Source: Achromobacter mucicolens (GTDB taxonomy: Bacteria; Pseudomonadota; Gammaproteobacteria; Burkholderiales; Burkholderiaceae_B). From it: DNA of 64,000 nt. Where the stretch lies: NCBI RefSeq assembly GCF_902859725.1, contig NZ_CADIJP010000006.1, forward strand, positions 1 through 64,000. The letters are read 5' to 3'. Positions 47,735 to 55,853 of this stretch are shown in pieces; within the stretch, counting starts at the first letter, position 1; the number at the start of each line of letters is the position of its first letter. Below the pieces are notes generated by a model. The model was not told the origin of the DNA and ran no database searches. It was given only the letters and a program-made list of their open reading frames with translations. The translations under genes and the position numbers were made by a program.

Positions 47735-47855
47735 GATTCTCTCCTTGACTGTTCCTGGGTGGAAAGCACTGAGTCATGCAGGTTCGGAAATCTAATGCGA
47801 CGCCCGCGCAGCGCGGATGTGCAGCGCCAGAGTAGAGCAGCCCGCATCAACGAAA

Positions 47856-47869
47856 TTGACATTGGTCAA
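47856..47869. promoter_or_regulatory. Candidate operator TTGAC-N4-GTCAA between the divergent AspT genes
   Basis: A perfect 5-bp palindrome TTGAC ATTG GTCAA lies in the 274-bp gap between the two divergent antiporter genes, about 140 bp before the forward start. The TTGACA also resembles a -35 box, but no good -10 box lies at 17 nt. Regulator unknown. Confidence 0.3.
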
Positions 47870-48008
47870 CATACCCAACGGCCCATGTCTGAAACTGATC
47901 GGGACGCAAATCGCTGCGATCTGCACAATCAAAATCAAAGCGCGGCGCCGGCTCGGAGCCGGACCTGCTCGAAGCGCCGGAGCTTCCTCTTTCGGGGAGA
48001 CAAATGCC

Positions 48009-49700
48009 ATGGACTTCTTTAGCAACTTGCTGCAGCGCAACCCGGAACTGGCGGTTTTCCTTGCCATCGGGATCGGCTATTGGGTGGGGGCATTCAAGAT
48101 TCGCGGCGTCGGCTTTGGACCTGTAACGGGATCGTTGCTGGCCGGGCTGCTGATCGGATACTTCGTTCAAGTTCCGATATCCGATACCGCAAAACAGGTG
48201 CTGTTCCTGCTATTCATGTTCGGAATCGGATACTCCGTGGGCCCAAGCTTCTTCCGAGGAATGAAGGACGGCGGGTGGCGATGGGCGGTGCTGGGCGTCG
48301 TCGTGCCGGTTGCGGGGTTGGCTACTGCGTGGGTGCTTGCCACCTTGTTGAAGCTCGAGATCGGCTATGCGGTGGGCCTCATCTCAGGCGGGCTGACCGA
48401 ATCTCCGGTCATCGGAACGGGCAGCGAAGCGATCCGGCACCTGCCCATCAGCGTCGACGAACAAAATCGCCTTATCAGCCAAATCGCCGTGGCCGACGCG
48501 CTGTGCTACATCTTCGGTACGTTCGGCGTCATCTGGTTCTGCTCGAGCCTGGGACCAAAGCTGTTGCGCATTGACTTGAAAGCGGAAGGCGCGAGGCTTG
48601 AACAGGTCTATGGCATCGAACGCGAGAAAGTCGGCGTGACCTCCGCATGGAGACGATTCGACCTGCGCGCGTATCTGGTCCAGGACCATCACGCGATCGT
48701 CGGAAAATCGGTTGCTCAGGCCGAGTCGCTTTTCGCGCCGGAGCGGCTGTTCATAGAGCGAATCAGACGTAACGGCAGTCTGCTTGTCTCTACACCCGAA
48801 ACCCGCCTGCTCGCGGGCGACGTCATCGCCGTCTCCGGCAAAAGCGAAGTCCTTCTCAGAGTGCTGGATCGTAATGCCATCGAACAAGCCGATCGAGAGC
48901 TGCTCGACGTTCCAAGCGCCATGTTTGATGTCGTGCTGTCCAAGCGAGAGTTTGTTGGTAAAACGGTCGCTCAAATCGCTGATCGCGCCGAGGAAGTGCG
49001 AGGCGTATTCCTGCGAGATATCCGGCGCGGAAGTGAAAAGATCCCGATTGGCCCCGGCACCGTGCTCCAACGCGGCGATGTCCTGACCATCGTTGGCCCG
49101 GAAACGGCGGTGGAGCGCGTGGCGGCGCTTGTGGGAAGCGTGGTGCAGGAAGCAGATTCCACCGATTTCGTCGCGCTGGGCTTCGGCGTCTTTCTTGGCG
49201 CGGTGATTGGCACCTCGCTCGTATTGCCCATCGGCGGCATGCCGATCGCCATCGGAAGCAGCGTCGGAACATTGGTGCTGGGCCTTTTGGTCGGCTGGCG
49301 CAATGCTGGCAAGCCGTTATTCGGCCGAATATCCCACGCTTCCCTGGAATTCATGAAGTCGATCGGGCTGGCCGGTTTCGTCGCCATGATCGGATTGAAG
49401 GCAGGGCCTCTTTTCGTCGACGCGCTGAAAGAAGTTGGACTGACGATCTTTCTGGCGGGCATCGTCGTGACGTTGGTGCCCTTGTTCGTTGGCTTGCTGG
49501 TGGGACGATATTTGTTGAAGCTTGAGCCGCTTTTATTGTTGGGCGCATTGGCCGGCGTGCAAACCATGACCGCCGGCCTTGCCGCGGTGCAAGAAAAATC
49601 CGATAGCCCCGTCGCGGTCATCGGCTATTCCGGCACAGTGGCCTTCGGACATATTCTGATCACGACCTGGGGCACGGTGATCGTCTGGCTGTTGTTTTGA
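48009..49700 (+). CDS. AspT-family antiporter paralogue (divergent copy)
   Basis: The start at ATG 48009 (MDFFSNLLQRNPELAVFLAI) has GGGAGA 9 nt upstream; another ATG at 48004 is in a different frame. The 563-residue protein has the same plan as the reverse-strand copy: hydrophobic half with FLAIGIGYWVGAFKIRGVGFG, two central TrkA-C domains (GDVIAVSGK, GDVLTIVGP), and a second half with PLLLLGALAGVQTMTAGL in place of the first copy's GARTTTAAL. It has no decarboxylase next to it in its own direction. The sequences differ clearly in the substrate-lining motifs, so the paralogues probably handle different substrates. Confidence 0.88.
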   Translation: MDFFSNLLQRNPELAVFLAIGIGYWVGAFKIRGVGFGPVTGSLLAGLLIGYFVQVPISDTAKQVLFLLFMFGIGYSVGPSFFRGMKDGGWRWAVLGVVVPVAGLATAWVLATLLKLEIGYAVGLISGGLTESPVIGTGSEAIRHLPISVDEQNRLISQIAVADALCYIFGTFGVIWFCSSLGPKLLRIDLKAEGARLEQVYGIEREKVGVTSAWRRFDLRAYLVQDHHAIVGKSVAQAESLFAPERLFIERIRRNGSLLVSTPETRLLAGDVIAVSGKSEVLLRVLDRNAIEQADRELLDVPSAMFDVVLSKREFVGKTVAQIADRAEEVRGVFLRDIRRGSEKIPIGPGTVLQRGDVLTIVGPETAVERVAALVGSVVQEADSTDFVALGFGVFLGAVIGTSLVLPIGGMPIAIGSSVGTLVLGLLVGWRNAGKPLFGRISHASLEFMKSIGLAGFVAMIGLKAGPLFVDALKEVGLTIFLAGIVVTLVPLFVGLLVGRYLLKLEPLLLLGALAGVQTMTAGLAAVQEKSDSPVAVIGYSGTVAFGHILITTWGTVIVWLLF

Positions 49701-49708
49701 CCGTGCAC

Positions 49709-50275
49709 TTACCCAATCAGCCTCAGGAAGGAAGAGCGGTCCATGACCCAGACCAGAACAGCCACGACCGAAGCAAAAACCAAGAATGCTCGCCTTCCAT
49801 TGCGGAGTCCGGCTGATGGCAATGAAACGGCCTTTTTCCCTTTGAGGCGCCGCTTTTCCCAGGTCTTCAGGAACAGCAGATAGCCGGCATACACGATTGG
49901 GTATGCAATCAGCAGATTCAAAAAGGTGCGATGCGGCAGCAGGTCATCATGCGCCGTCAGCGCAAGCGCGCAGGCGGAACTGACCAGCAACATGCCGCTT
50001 TCGATGTAATCCTGAATCGACGCGATGGCCAGCTCTGCTTTGGGTGTACCCCGCTGATGTCGGACGACCCCGCGGCCCGCGGTCAACCCCGCCATGGCGG
50101 CAAGCCAGAACGAGCAATAGGAAAGAAAGTAAGCCCGTCCGTCCGAGGAAGTGAAAAACGAAGCAGCGTCGGCGTCGTTCAGAAAAACGAGCACCACCAC
50201 GGGAGGGGCCAGCAACAGAAGCGCCAGCCCAAACAGCGCCCAATCGGCGCCGGTCAAATTTTCCATGTGGTTCAT
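49709..50275 (-). CDS. Hypothetical membrane protein, four helices
   Basis: The 188-residue protein has membrane segments near residues 10-35 (WALFGLALLLLAPPVVVLVFL), 50-70 (FLSYCSFWLAAMAGL), ~88-108 (GMLLVSSACALALTA), 115-135 and 160-178. The basic loop KRRLKGKK between the last two suggests a cytoplasmic side. I do not recognise a family. It converges with the AspT paralogue (8 bp apart). It is the last gene before the phage-tail locus and is probably a host gene. Confidence 0.55.
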   Translation of the reverse strand: MNHMENLTGADWALFGLALLLLAPPVVVLVFLNDADAASFFTSSDGRAYFLSYCSFWLAAMAGLTAGRGVVRHQRGTPKAELAIASIQDYIESGMLLVSSACALALTAHDDLLPHRTFLNLLIAYPIVYAGYLLFLKTWEKRRLKGKKAVSLPSAGLRNGRRAFLVFASVVAVLVWVMDRSSFLRLIG

Positions 50276-50420
50276 CTACTTGCGCTCCAACAAGGCATCG
50301 TTATATTCAGATAACGGCACCGGACGGCGGAACTGAAATGCCGTTCTGGTTGAATGCCCTAGGTTGCGAACGGTCACGAACCTCGGGGACGCGCCACGGT
50401 GAGACGCACCGGCCAGAAGC

Positions 50421-50666
50421 TTAGGGGTGGCGCCATGCGTTCATCACTGCCTCGTGGCGGGCTGCGCACTCCGCGTACTGGAATGCCAGCGCGGCATGCG
50501 CCTGCGCCAAGTCATCCCAGGATGGAGAATCAACGCGCGCGATCGGCGGGCACGGCGCGCTGAGGTTGACGGGCAGCGTTGGCCGCGTCGATGGCGTCGT
50601 TGGTTGCGCGCACCCTGCCAGGGTCACGCACGCAGTCAGCAGGCAAAGGACGCTGAACAATCTCAT
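50421..50666 (-). CDS. Rz1-like o-spanin lipoprotein
   Basis: The 81-residue product begins MRLFSVLCLLTACVTLAGC, a lipoprotein signal with lipobox LAGC, followed by a Pro/Thr-rich stretch (QPTTPSTRPTLPVNL). It lies in a different frame inside the 3' part of the Rz gene and runs 109 bp past its end, the usual overlapping Rz/Rz1 architecture. O-spanins sit in the outer membrane and, with Rz, fuse the two membranes at lysis. The start chosen opens the signal peptide; an in-frame upstream start would add a nonsensical tail. Confidence 0.85.
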   Translation of the reverse strand: MRLFSVLCLLTACVTLAGCAQPTTPSTRPTLPVNLSAPCPPIARVDSPSWDDLAQAHAALAFQYAECAARHEAVMNAWRHP

Positions 50667-50946
50667 GGGTATACCTCTCGATGACCTGGGGCCGCGTGGC
50701 TGCAAGCTGATCGATGCGGGCCTGCAGGTCGCCGGACAGCCCGGTCAGGCGCTCAGCTTCGGATTTGAACTCTTGTAAGTCTGCCACGCGGTGGGCCTCC
50801 TGGCATTCAGCCCGGCCAGCTTCTCGCTGGAGGTGCCCATACCAGGCGACGCCCGCGCCGGCGGCGCCCAATACTGCCGCACCAGCCACGCCAGCGACCG
50901 CGTATCCCTTCCAGCCGGCCAATGTCTTGAGGGCGGCGACGGTCAT
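50530..50946 (-). CDS. Rz-like i-spanin
   Basis: The 138-residue product has one N-terminal membrane helix (GYAVAGVAGAAVLGAAGAGVAW) and a periplasmic coiled-coil (QEAHRVADLQEF, ERLTGLSGDLQARIDQL), matching inner-membrane spanins. Its ATG overlaps the endopeptidase stop by 4 nt, and the Rz1 gene overlaps its 3' end in another frame. Together they complete lysis after holin and endolysin action. Confidence 0.85.
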   Translation of the reverse strand: MTVAALKTLAGWKGYAVAGVAGAAVLGAAGAGVAWYGHLQREAGRAECQEAHRVADLQEFKSEAERLTGLSGDLQARIDQLAATRPQVIERYTHEIVQRPLPADCVRDPGRVRATNDAIDAANAARQPQRAVPADRAR

Positions 50947-51353
50947 GCGCGTCCCTTCCAATCGCGCGGGATCTGGAAGTGCGGCCCGTCCTTGAACGAT
51001 TTCCAGTCCCCGCCCCACTCCACCGGGACGCCTAGCTCGCCGGCGCAGGCCTTGACCACCGAGGCCAGGTCGGCAAACGCCTGCCAGTTGTTCCAGGGAA
51101 TCGCACCGCCCACGAGCGGCGCCAAGTCGACGGCATGACCCAACCCATGGGCCTGCGGCAGGTGGTGGCTGGCCATGGTTTGGCTGGCTCCTTTCCTGAC
51201 GTATTCGCGCTGCTGCGCCAGCGTACGCAAGCCTTCCACCACCGTGAAATCCACAGCCGTGCGCTGAATCGCCCGCTTCACGACGGCGACCAGATCGGGA
51301 TGCACACCGATCAAGCGCGTCAAGCTGCGCTGTGAAAGCTGAAACTGGCTCAT
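50943..51353 (-). CDS. M15-family endolysin (L-Ala-D-Glu type peptidase)
   Basis: The start at ATG 51353 (MSQFQLSQRS) overlaps the stop of a 30-aa ORF (TAATG). The 136-residue protein has the M15 zinc peptidase motifs: VEGLRTLAQQREYVRKG, the zinc ligands in AHGLGHAVDLAP, the catalytic-acid region WGGDWKSFKD, and the final zinc His in GPHFQI. It cuts peptidoglycan stem peptides during lysis, released by the holin. Its length is typical of the phage-type short enzymes. Confidence 0.9.
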   Translation of the reverse strand: MSQFQLSQRSLTRLIGVHPDLVAVVKRAIQRTAVDFTVVEGLRTLAQQREYVRKGASQTMASHHLPQAHGLGHAVDLAPLVGGAIPWNNWQAFADLASVVKACAGELGVPVEWGGDWKSFKDGPHFQIPRDWKGRA

Positions 51354-51445
51354 TACTCTGGGCTCCATGTATGTTTGGCCGTCTGAGCGGCCACGTAGCA
51401 GGCGGGCAAGCCCATGAAGCGCGCGAAGATGACATTGTTGTACAT
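51353..51445 (-). CDS. 30-aa ORF between holin and endolysin
   Basis: A start at ATG 51445 just after the holin stop and a TAA overlapping the endolysin ATG give a tightly fitted 30-codon ORF (MYNNVIFARFMGLPACYVAA, then 10 more residues). Overlaps on both sides favour translation, at least as a coupling device. The peptide has a mildly hydrophobic centre. No family is known to me. Confidence 0.45.
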   Translation of the reverse strand: MYNNVIFARFMGLPACYVAAQTAKHTWSPE

Positions 51446-51446
51446 G

Positions 51447-51755
51447 TCACGCCCCCTTACCGCGCACTCGGTCGATTGCGGCCTGCCACAAGGCTCCCAC
51501 GGGCAACGCCTGCACGGCTTCCCAAGCGCGCGAGACGATCGCCATGCCAAACATCCCGGTGAGGAATCCGGCCAAGCCCTCCGGGATGCCGAGCATCAGC
51601 GAGAGATAAGGCGCCGCATAATAGGCCACCAACGAGCCGCTGCCCGCCATGCTTAGCCGCGCGGGCCAAGATCCTTGCAGGTAGCGCATGGACACAACTG
51701 CGCCCAGCACGCCGGCGAACTTAGCGGCAAGGGCGTCGAAATCTTGAACGTTCAA
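51447..51755 (-). CDS. Phage holin-like protein
   Basis: The 102-residue product starts at TTG 51755 after GGGGA. It has two or three short hydrophobic stretches (KFAGVLGAVVSMRYL, LVAYYAAPYLSLMLGI, LAGFLTGMFGMAIVS) and a basic C-terminus (DRVRGKGA). Size, position just upstream of the endolysin, and this pattern fit a phage holin that makes inner-membrane holes. The frame remains open upstream without a better start. Confidence 0.75.
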   Translation of the reverse strand: MNVQDFDALAAKFAGVLGAVVSMRYLQGSWPARLSMAGSGSLVAYYAAPYLSLMLGIPEGLAGFLTGMFGMAIVSRAWEAVQALPVGALWQAAIDRVRGKGA

Positions 51756-51786
51756 TTGCGTCCCCGCAGATAAAGTAAAGACCGCC

Positions 51787-52099
51787 TTAGGCGGCCACGT
51801 GATGACGGCAGTTCGCGACGTAGGTCCGGTCGACGCGAGCGATGCGGCGGTACGTCCACGATCGGAAATATTTCGCCGGATTGGATGGTGAATTTCTCAT
51901 CCCGGGCAGCATCGCTCATGTACGTCGGCGCCGTCTCTTTCGGGATCGACAGCCCGCATTCGGGCCAGGACCCGGCCTCAAGGTAGCGGCTCTGTAGCGC
52001 AAATGCGTGTTACGCGCGCGCAACGTCATCAAATACATACGGAAACGCCGGATCGTAGGGTTGCGCGTTCGATGACGTGGCAAAGAAGGTTTCGGTCAT
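51787..52099 (-). pseudogene. Degenerate small gene after the tail fibre (nonsense plus frameshift)
   Basis: An ATG at 52099 with AGGAAAG 6 nt upstream, just after the tail-fibre stop, opens MTETFFATSSNAQPYD and stops at TAA 52010-52012 after 29 codons. The same frame then continues with sensible sequence (HAFALQSRYLEAGSWPE, TYMSDAARDEKFTIQSGEIF). Near 51870 the sensible reading moves to another frame that ends RRIARVDRTYVANCRHHVAA at 51787; this last part also has its own ATG at 51900 (37 codons). It is probably a broken small tail-associated or fibre-accessory gene. No family recognised. Confidence 0.5.
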
Positions 52100-52100
52100 A

Positions 52101-52895
52101 TCACTTTCCTATCGCGATGTAATAGAACAGGGGCGACTGCGCGGATTCGGCGCTCGTGCTGCCGACCACCTCCAGCGACGTGTTCGAAAAGTTCGCGACG
52201 CTTAGGCTATCCATAGCGTTTGGCGAGTTCTGGATTTGTGGGATCACGACCCAGGCTGCGTTGGGAAAGGCTAGCGGATACGATACCGACGCCGATCCGA
52301 CGTAATAGCCATCCGTCGCCGTCTTCATGTTGATAGTGCCGCGTCCCCACTGCAGAATCACGCCGCCCAGCCAGGACGGCAACGCCAGGTAGCCGTTCAC
52401 GCCCAAGGACATCGTCACGCCAAACCGGAGTTTTCTCGGCGTCACCGCCTTGGTGTCGTCCGTGCCCGCTTCTACTTCGGCAGTGGATGCGATTCCCGCC
52501 GGCAGGGCAATCCAGTTCGCACCACCCGAATCCGGATCCGTGCTGTTGTTCTCGGCCAGATTCAGCCAATAGCCCTCCCCCAGCGATTTTTTCAGCATCG
52601 CACCCTGGGGATACCCACCGATGGCCGTACTGAACGCGGCGTCGTAGGGATACGCCCCCCCGGCCTGCTGCCACCTCGCTGCCGCACTGAGAAAATTCAA
52701 AATCCCATTGAAATCCGCCCCATAAGGCGGCACGCCGCCCGCCGCCAGCGGCGTCATGGTCAAGGGTGGAAAGCCGTCTGTAAACGACGCCGCGCCCGGC
52801 GTTACGCCGATCTGCGAGGCCACCGGAATGGCATTCTTGTTGCCGCTGTCCGCAAACGGGACGGCCGATTTGAGAGGTGCGTTGCTAGCTTGCAT
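52101..52895 (-). CDS. Short tail-fibre protein
   Basis: The start at ATG 52895 (MQASNAPLKS) overlaps the upstream gene by 11 bp. The 264-residue protein has the phage-fibre N-terminal style: FADSGNKNAIPVASQ, then GFPPLTMTPLAAGGVPPYGADFNGILNFL, which is seen in many prophage fibres. A middle repeat-like region TAEVEAGTDDTKAVTPRKL follows, then a C-terminal beta-rich head-like domain with LPSWLGGVILQWGRG and AWVVIPQIQNS. It should attach to the baseplate and recognise the target cell. It is short compared with most fibres (400-800 residues). Confidence 0.8.
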   Translation of the reverse strand: MQASNAPLKSAVPFADSGNKNAIPVASQIGVTPGAASFTDGFPPLTMTPLAAGGVPPYGADFNGILNFLSAAARWQQAGGAYPYDAAFSTAIGGYPQGAMLKKSLGEGYWLNLAENNSTDPDSGGANWIALPAGIASTAEVEAGTDDTKAVTPRKLRFGVTMSLGVNGYLALPSWLGGVILQWGRGTINMKTATDGYYVGSASVSYPLAFPNAAWVVIPQIQNSPNAMDSLSVANFSNTSLEVVGSTSAESAQSPLFYYIAIGK

Positions 52896-53559
52896 TGATA
52901 AGCCCCGAAGAAGTGAAATAGACGCCCGAGCCAAACGGCTGCATCAGCGCCTCGTTGAAACCGAACGTGGTGGAAAGATCGACCTGCAGGACATGCGCAT
53001 GTACCGCCGCCGGTTTGGGAATGGCACCGGATTGGGTGAGGATGGCGATTTCGTAGGGGGCCAGCGCAAACTCGAACACATAGCGGAACTCCATATGTCC
53101 CGTGTCCGACACGTAGCACCGCCCGCGCCCGGCGAAGAGGTTTGACAGCAGCTGGTTCAGGCTGGGCGAGGTGCAATCCGAGATGTTGGCCAGCGCCTTG
53201 ACCAGGATCAGCTTGCGGTAGGCATCATCGGCAAGCCGGTACGTCTGCGTGGACTGCTCTCCCGTATAGAACGGCGCCTGGTTGAACGGCTGCCCATCCA
53301 GGGCTTCGTCAAAACCCAGGTAGGTCACGTCTCCGGGAACTGTCAGCATCCGCCCGACGTCGACAATCCTGCCCCAGATGTCCAGCCCGAACCCCTGCGC
53401 GGTCTCCACGTTCCAGACGTAGCGGTAGAACGCATCGAAATCCGTCTGCGGGTTGATGTAGTCGTCCATGTTGTTGATCAACTGGACGAGCGTCGGGCTG
53501 TTGGCGTACTGGCTGATGAGGGTCCGGGAGGCCAGGCCCGGCTTGGGCACGACGTTCAT
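52885..53559 (-). CDS. DUF2612 baseplate/tail protein
   Basis: The 224-residue protein fits the DUF2612 phage family found between baseplate J and the fibre: LINNMDDYINPQTDFDAF early, WNVETAQGFGLDIWGRIVDVGR near 50, a Gly/Phe-rich middle (TYLGFDEALDGQPFN), and RLADDAYRKLILVKALANIS near 110. It lies in the position of Mu gp48 and P2 gpI and should link the baseplate wedge to the fibre. Its stop overlaps the fibre start; its ATG overlaps the J-like stop by 4 nt. Confidence 0.85.
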   Translation of the reverse strand: MNVVPKPGLASRTLISQYANSPTLVQLINNMDDYINPQTDFDAFYRYVWNVETAQGFGLDIWGRIVDVGRMLTVPGDVTYLGFDEALDGQPFNQAPFYTGEQSTQTYRLADDAYRKLILVKALANISDCTSPSLNQLLSNLFAGRGRCYVSDTGHMEFRYVFEFALAPYEIAILTQSGAIPKPAAVHAHVLQVDLSTTFGFNEALMQPFGSGVYFTSSGLINAS

Positions 53560-54767
53560 AGCAACGTCACCGCAATATCGCCGGCAGTGACCGTGGGCCG
53601 GCGGTTGATGGGCACCGTCAGGCTGGCAGCCGTCGGCGACGCAGGCCCCAGCAGCAGCGACAGGATGGAGACCGAGGGACTGAGGGCCGAGATGGCCGCG
53701 TAAAACCGGCTTGCATAGATGGTGGAGCCGATGCGCGCCCGTTGCCCGCCATCCGCGCCACTGAAGGCGTCGATGATCGCCTGCCGGGTCAAGGCAACGA
53801 TGTCCGAAGGCAGTGCCGGGTTGTCTGCCAGCTTCACCTCAAACAGCACGGGCAACGCAGCCGGCGTTTCCCACTTCACGACGTACGAGGGGTAGGGATA
53901 GGAATACCCTTGCCTGTCCTCGATCGTGTATGACGTGTTGCCGTTGTAGTCGCTGCCATTGCTTTTTTTGCGCCAGATCGCATCGGCGATATCCGCGGCC
54001 TGACCACCTGCAACGGCCACCCAGATCGAGTGCGGTCCCAGCGTCACCCCTCCGATTGTCCTGGGCACGGACATGTCATTCTCCGTCACATAGGCGTCGA
54101 TCACGCCCTCTACGTTCGCCACGTTCGCGTAGATCGCGGGCAGCGAGCCGCTGGCGTTCAGCGCCACCGACTGACGCCTGCGCGCTTCGAATTCCGCGCG
54201 GCTCTCCACGTCGCTGCCCGGCGTGCCTGCGTCGGCATTCGACACCGAATCCCAGCCGGGAATGGCTTGGTAGATCTGGTTCAACGCGCCGGGCGCGCAA
54301 TCCACCGGCCCATCGACCGTGCAGGCAAAGGGAAGATCGATGCTGCCGCTGGGTGGAATGGTCCCCGCGCGGGTGCAGAGGTAAAGCCTTCCATCCACCG
54401 TCTGCGCCCGCGCGCCCACCGGGATCGTCACGCCGGCCAGCCCATTGCAGGTCGCAATGACGGCGGTAGGCGTGCCAGGCTTGCGGTCCAGAAAGTAGAT
54501 CCGCCCGATGGCGTCCTGCATCCGGTCCGCGGCGAACGCCGGATCGACCTGATTCACGTACGCCGCGAATTCGTTGTTCTTGTCGCCGATGATGGCGGTC
54601 GTACTGGAGGCGAGCTGGCCCTGCGGCGATTCCAGCGCCAGATTCAGTCCGCCGCCGAATGCGGCGTCCATGTCCGACAGGACACCGGCCAGAATGGCGG
54701 ATTCGTCGGGCAGCACCAGCCCTTCCGGCATGAATTGCACGCGCGGCACTTGAGAGATATTCGGCAT
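53556..54767 (-). CDS. Baseplate J-like protein
   Basis: The start at ATG 54767 (MPNISQVPR) follows GAGGAA and a TGA of the upstream gene. The 403-residue product has the J-like order: MPEGLVLPDESAIL, a helical QDAIGRIYFLDR segment, VIATCNGLAGVTIPVGARAQ, and the diagnostic GTPGSDVESRAEFEARRRQS near residue 200. The C-terminal PALPSDIVALTRQAIIDAF follows. Baseplate J forms the wedge that triggers sheath contraction. The length is usual. Confidence 0.93.
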   Translation of the reverse strand: MPNISQVPRVQFMPEGLVLPDESAILAGVLSDMDAAFGGGLNLALESPQGQLASSTTAIIGDKNNEFAAYVNQVDPAFAADRMQDAIGRIYFLDRKPGTPTAVIATCNGLAGVTIPVGARAQTVDGRLYLCTRAGTIPPSGSIDLPFACTVDGPVDCAPGALNQIYQAIPGWDSVSNADAGTPGSDVESRAEFEARRRQSVALNASGSLPAIYANVANVEGVIDAYVTENDMSVPRTIGGVTLGPHSIWVAVAGGQAADIADAIWRKKSNGSDYNGNTSYTIEDRQGYSYPYPSYVVKWETPAALPVLFEVKLADNPALPSDIVALTRQAIIDAFSGADGGQRARIGSTIYASRFYAAISALSPSVSILSLLLGPASPTAASLTVPINRRPTVTAGDIAVTLL

Positions 54768-54774
54768 GGTTTCC

Positions 54775-55125
54775 TCAGAAGCTGACGGACTGCGTCGTTC
54801 CGTCCTGCAAAGTGATATCGACGTAGCCCGCCAGGGCACGATCGGTGATGGAAGTCAGCGTGCACACCGCGCGCACCACGTCCGGGACAGTCAGGGCCGC
54901 CCGTTGGACATGCTCGCGGGCCAGCGCCAGCGGCGGCCGGTGGCCCAGGAACTCATCCCAGTACGGCAAGCCCAGCGCAGTGTTGTAGAACAGTTCGCCC
55001 TGGAACAATTTGATGGCGCTGGCCACGTCCTGCGCGACGGCATAAGGGTGGGATGCCATCGCGATGTTTCCGGACGCGTCCAGAACCAGGTCCCAGGCGC
55101 TTCGGTCTAGCAGTAGTGTGTTCAA
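54775..55125 (-). CDS. Gp46/GpW-like baseplate protein
   Basis: The 116-residue protein begins with a TTG overlapping the stop of the spike gene (ATTGA), so its translation is coupled. It has the GP46-family pattern: NTLLLDRSAWDLVLDASG, AVAQDVASAIKLFQGELFYNT, GLPYWDEFLGHRPPLALAR, and a C-terminal beta-rich end. It is equivalent to gpW/gp25, an inner baseplate wedge component. There is no ATG in a sensible position, which makes the TTG the only plausible start. Confidence 0.85.
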   Translation of the reverse strand: MNTLLLDRSAWDLVLDASGNIAMASHPYAVAQDVASAIKLFQGELFYNTALGLPYWDEFLGHRPPLALAREHVQRAALTVPDVVRAVCTLTSITDRALAGYVDITLQDGTTQSVSF

Positions 55126-55853
55126 TTTGGCGTCCCCGTGTTGGATGGTCCGCTTTGCACGCCGGGATGCGTGTGCGTGCTGCCCACGTCCCTGCCGTTG
55201 TTGCGCAAAGTGCCCTGCGTATTCATGTCGCCCTGCCAGGTCGACGTACCGCCGAACGATCCGGCGCCTTGTTGAACCGTCCCGTTCAGTACGATCCGAG
55301 GCGCGTTCAACGCGCATTGCGTGCTGGCGTTCATCTCGATGTCCGGCGCCGTCACGGTCACCTTCGATGGCGACACCACGTGGATGCCTGTCTGCGTGAA
55401 CTGCACGTATTGCACCGGTGTTCCGTTGAGCAGGCCGCCGAGATACAACCCGTCCGCCATGTCGTGCGAGCGCCATGACCCCGGATTGCTTTGCCCCCGC
55501 GAGGCTTTCACCAGCGAGATGTCCCGATTCGCGAAGGCCGCCATCCCGATATCTCCGGCTTTCGGGTCCAGGATGATGGCATCCGATCCGCCCTGCAGGC
55601 GGAAGTAGGGCAAGCGATGCAGCACACCATGCGGAACCGCATTTCCGGCGCCATCGAGCTGGTTCACGAGCGGCTGCACGTCCACGAAACCCACCGGCGA
55701 CCGTCCACCGGAATTCGTCACCGACACCACCTTGACGAGCGTCGCCGTGGCGATACGCGCCAGCGCCTGGTTGATCAGGAACTGCAGTGCGCCGAACTCG
55801 CTGTCGCCTTGACCTGCTTGCGCGAGGCCCGCGTATCCGAATTGCTCAGCCAT
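55122..55853 (-). CDS. Baseplate spike protein, Gp138-type
   Basis: The start at ATG 55853 (MAEQFGYAGLAQ) follows AAGGAA. The 243-residue protein has an N-terminal OB-fold-like region with LINQALARIATATLVKVVSV and VDVQPLVNQLDGAG, a GDIGMAAFANRDIS segment, and a C-terminal beta-helix-like tail of repeated short strands. The tail ends in Gly/Thr-rich GSTHTHPGVQSGPSN, with the His pattern of metal-capped spikes. This is the membrane-piercing tip, equivalent to Mu gp45 or P2 gpV. Confidence 0.85.
   Translation of the reverse strand: MAEQFGYAGLAQAGQGDSEFGALQFLINQALARIATATLVKVVSVTNSGGRSPVGFVDVQPLVNQLDGAGNAVPHGVLHRLPYFRLQGGSDAIILDPKAGDIGMAAFANRDISLVKASRGQSNPGSWRSHDMADGLYLGGLLNGTPVQYVQFTQTGIHVVSPSKVTVTAPDIEMNASTQCALNAPRIVLNGTVQQGAGSFGGTSTWQGDMNTQGTLRNNGRDVGSTHTHPGVQSGPSNTGTPN

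Noticed and set aside
50276-50420. Attachment site at the left edge of the tail locus
   Set aside because: No tRNA, no direct repeat partner within the window and no integrase; the boundary cannot be defined from this sequence alone.
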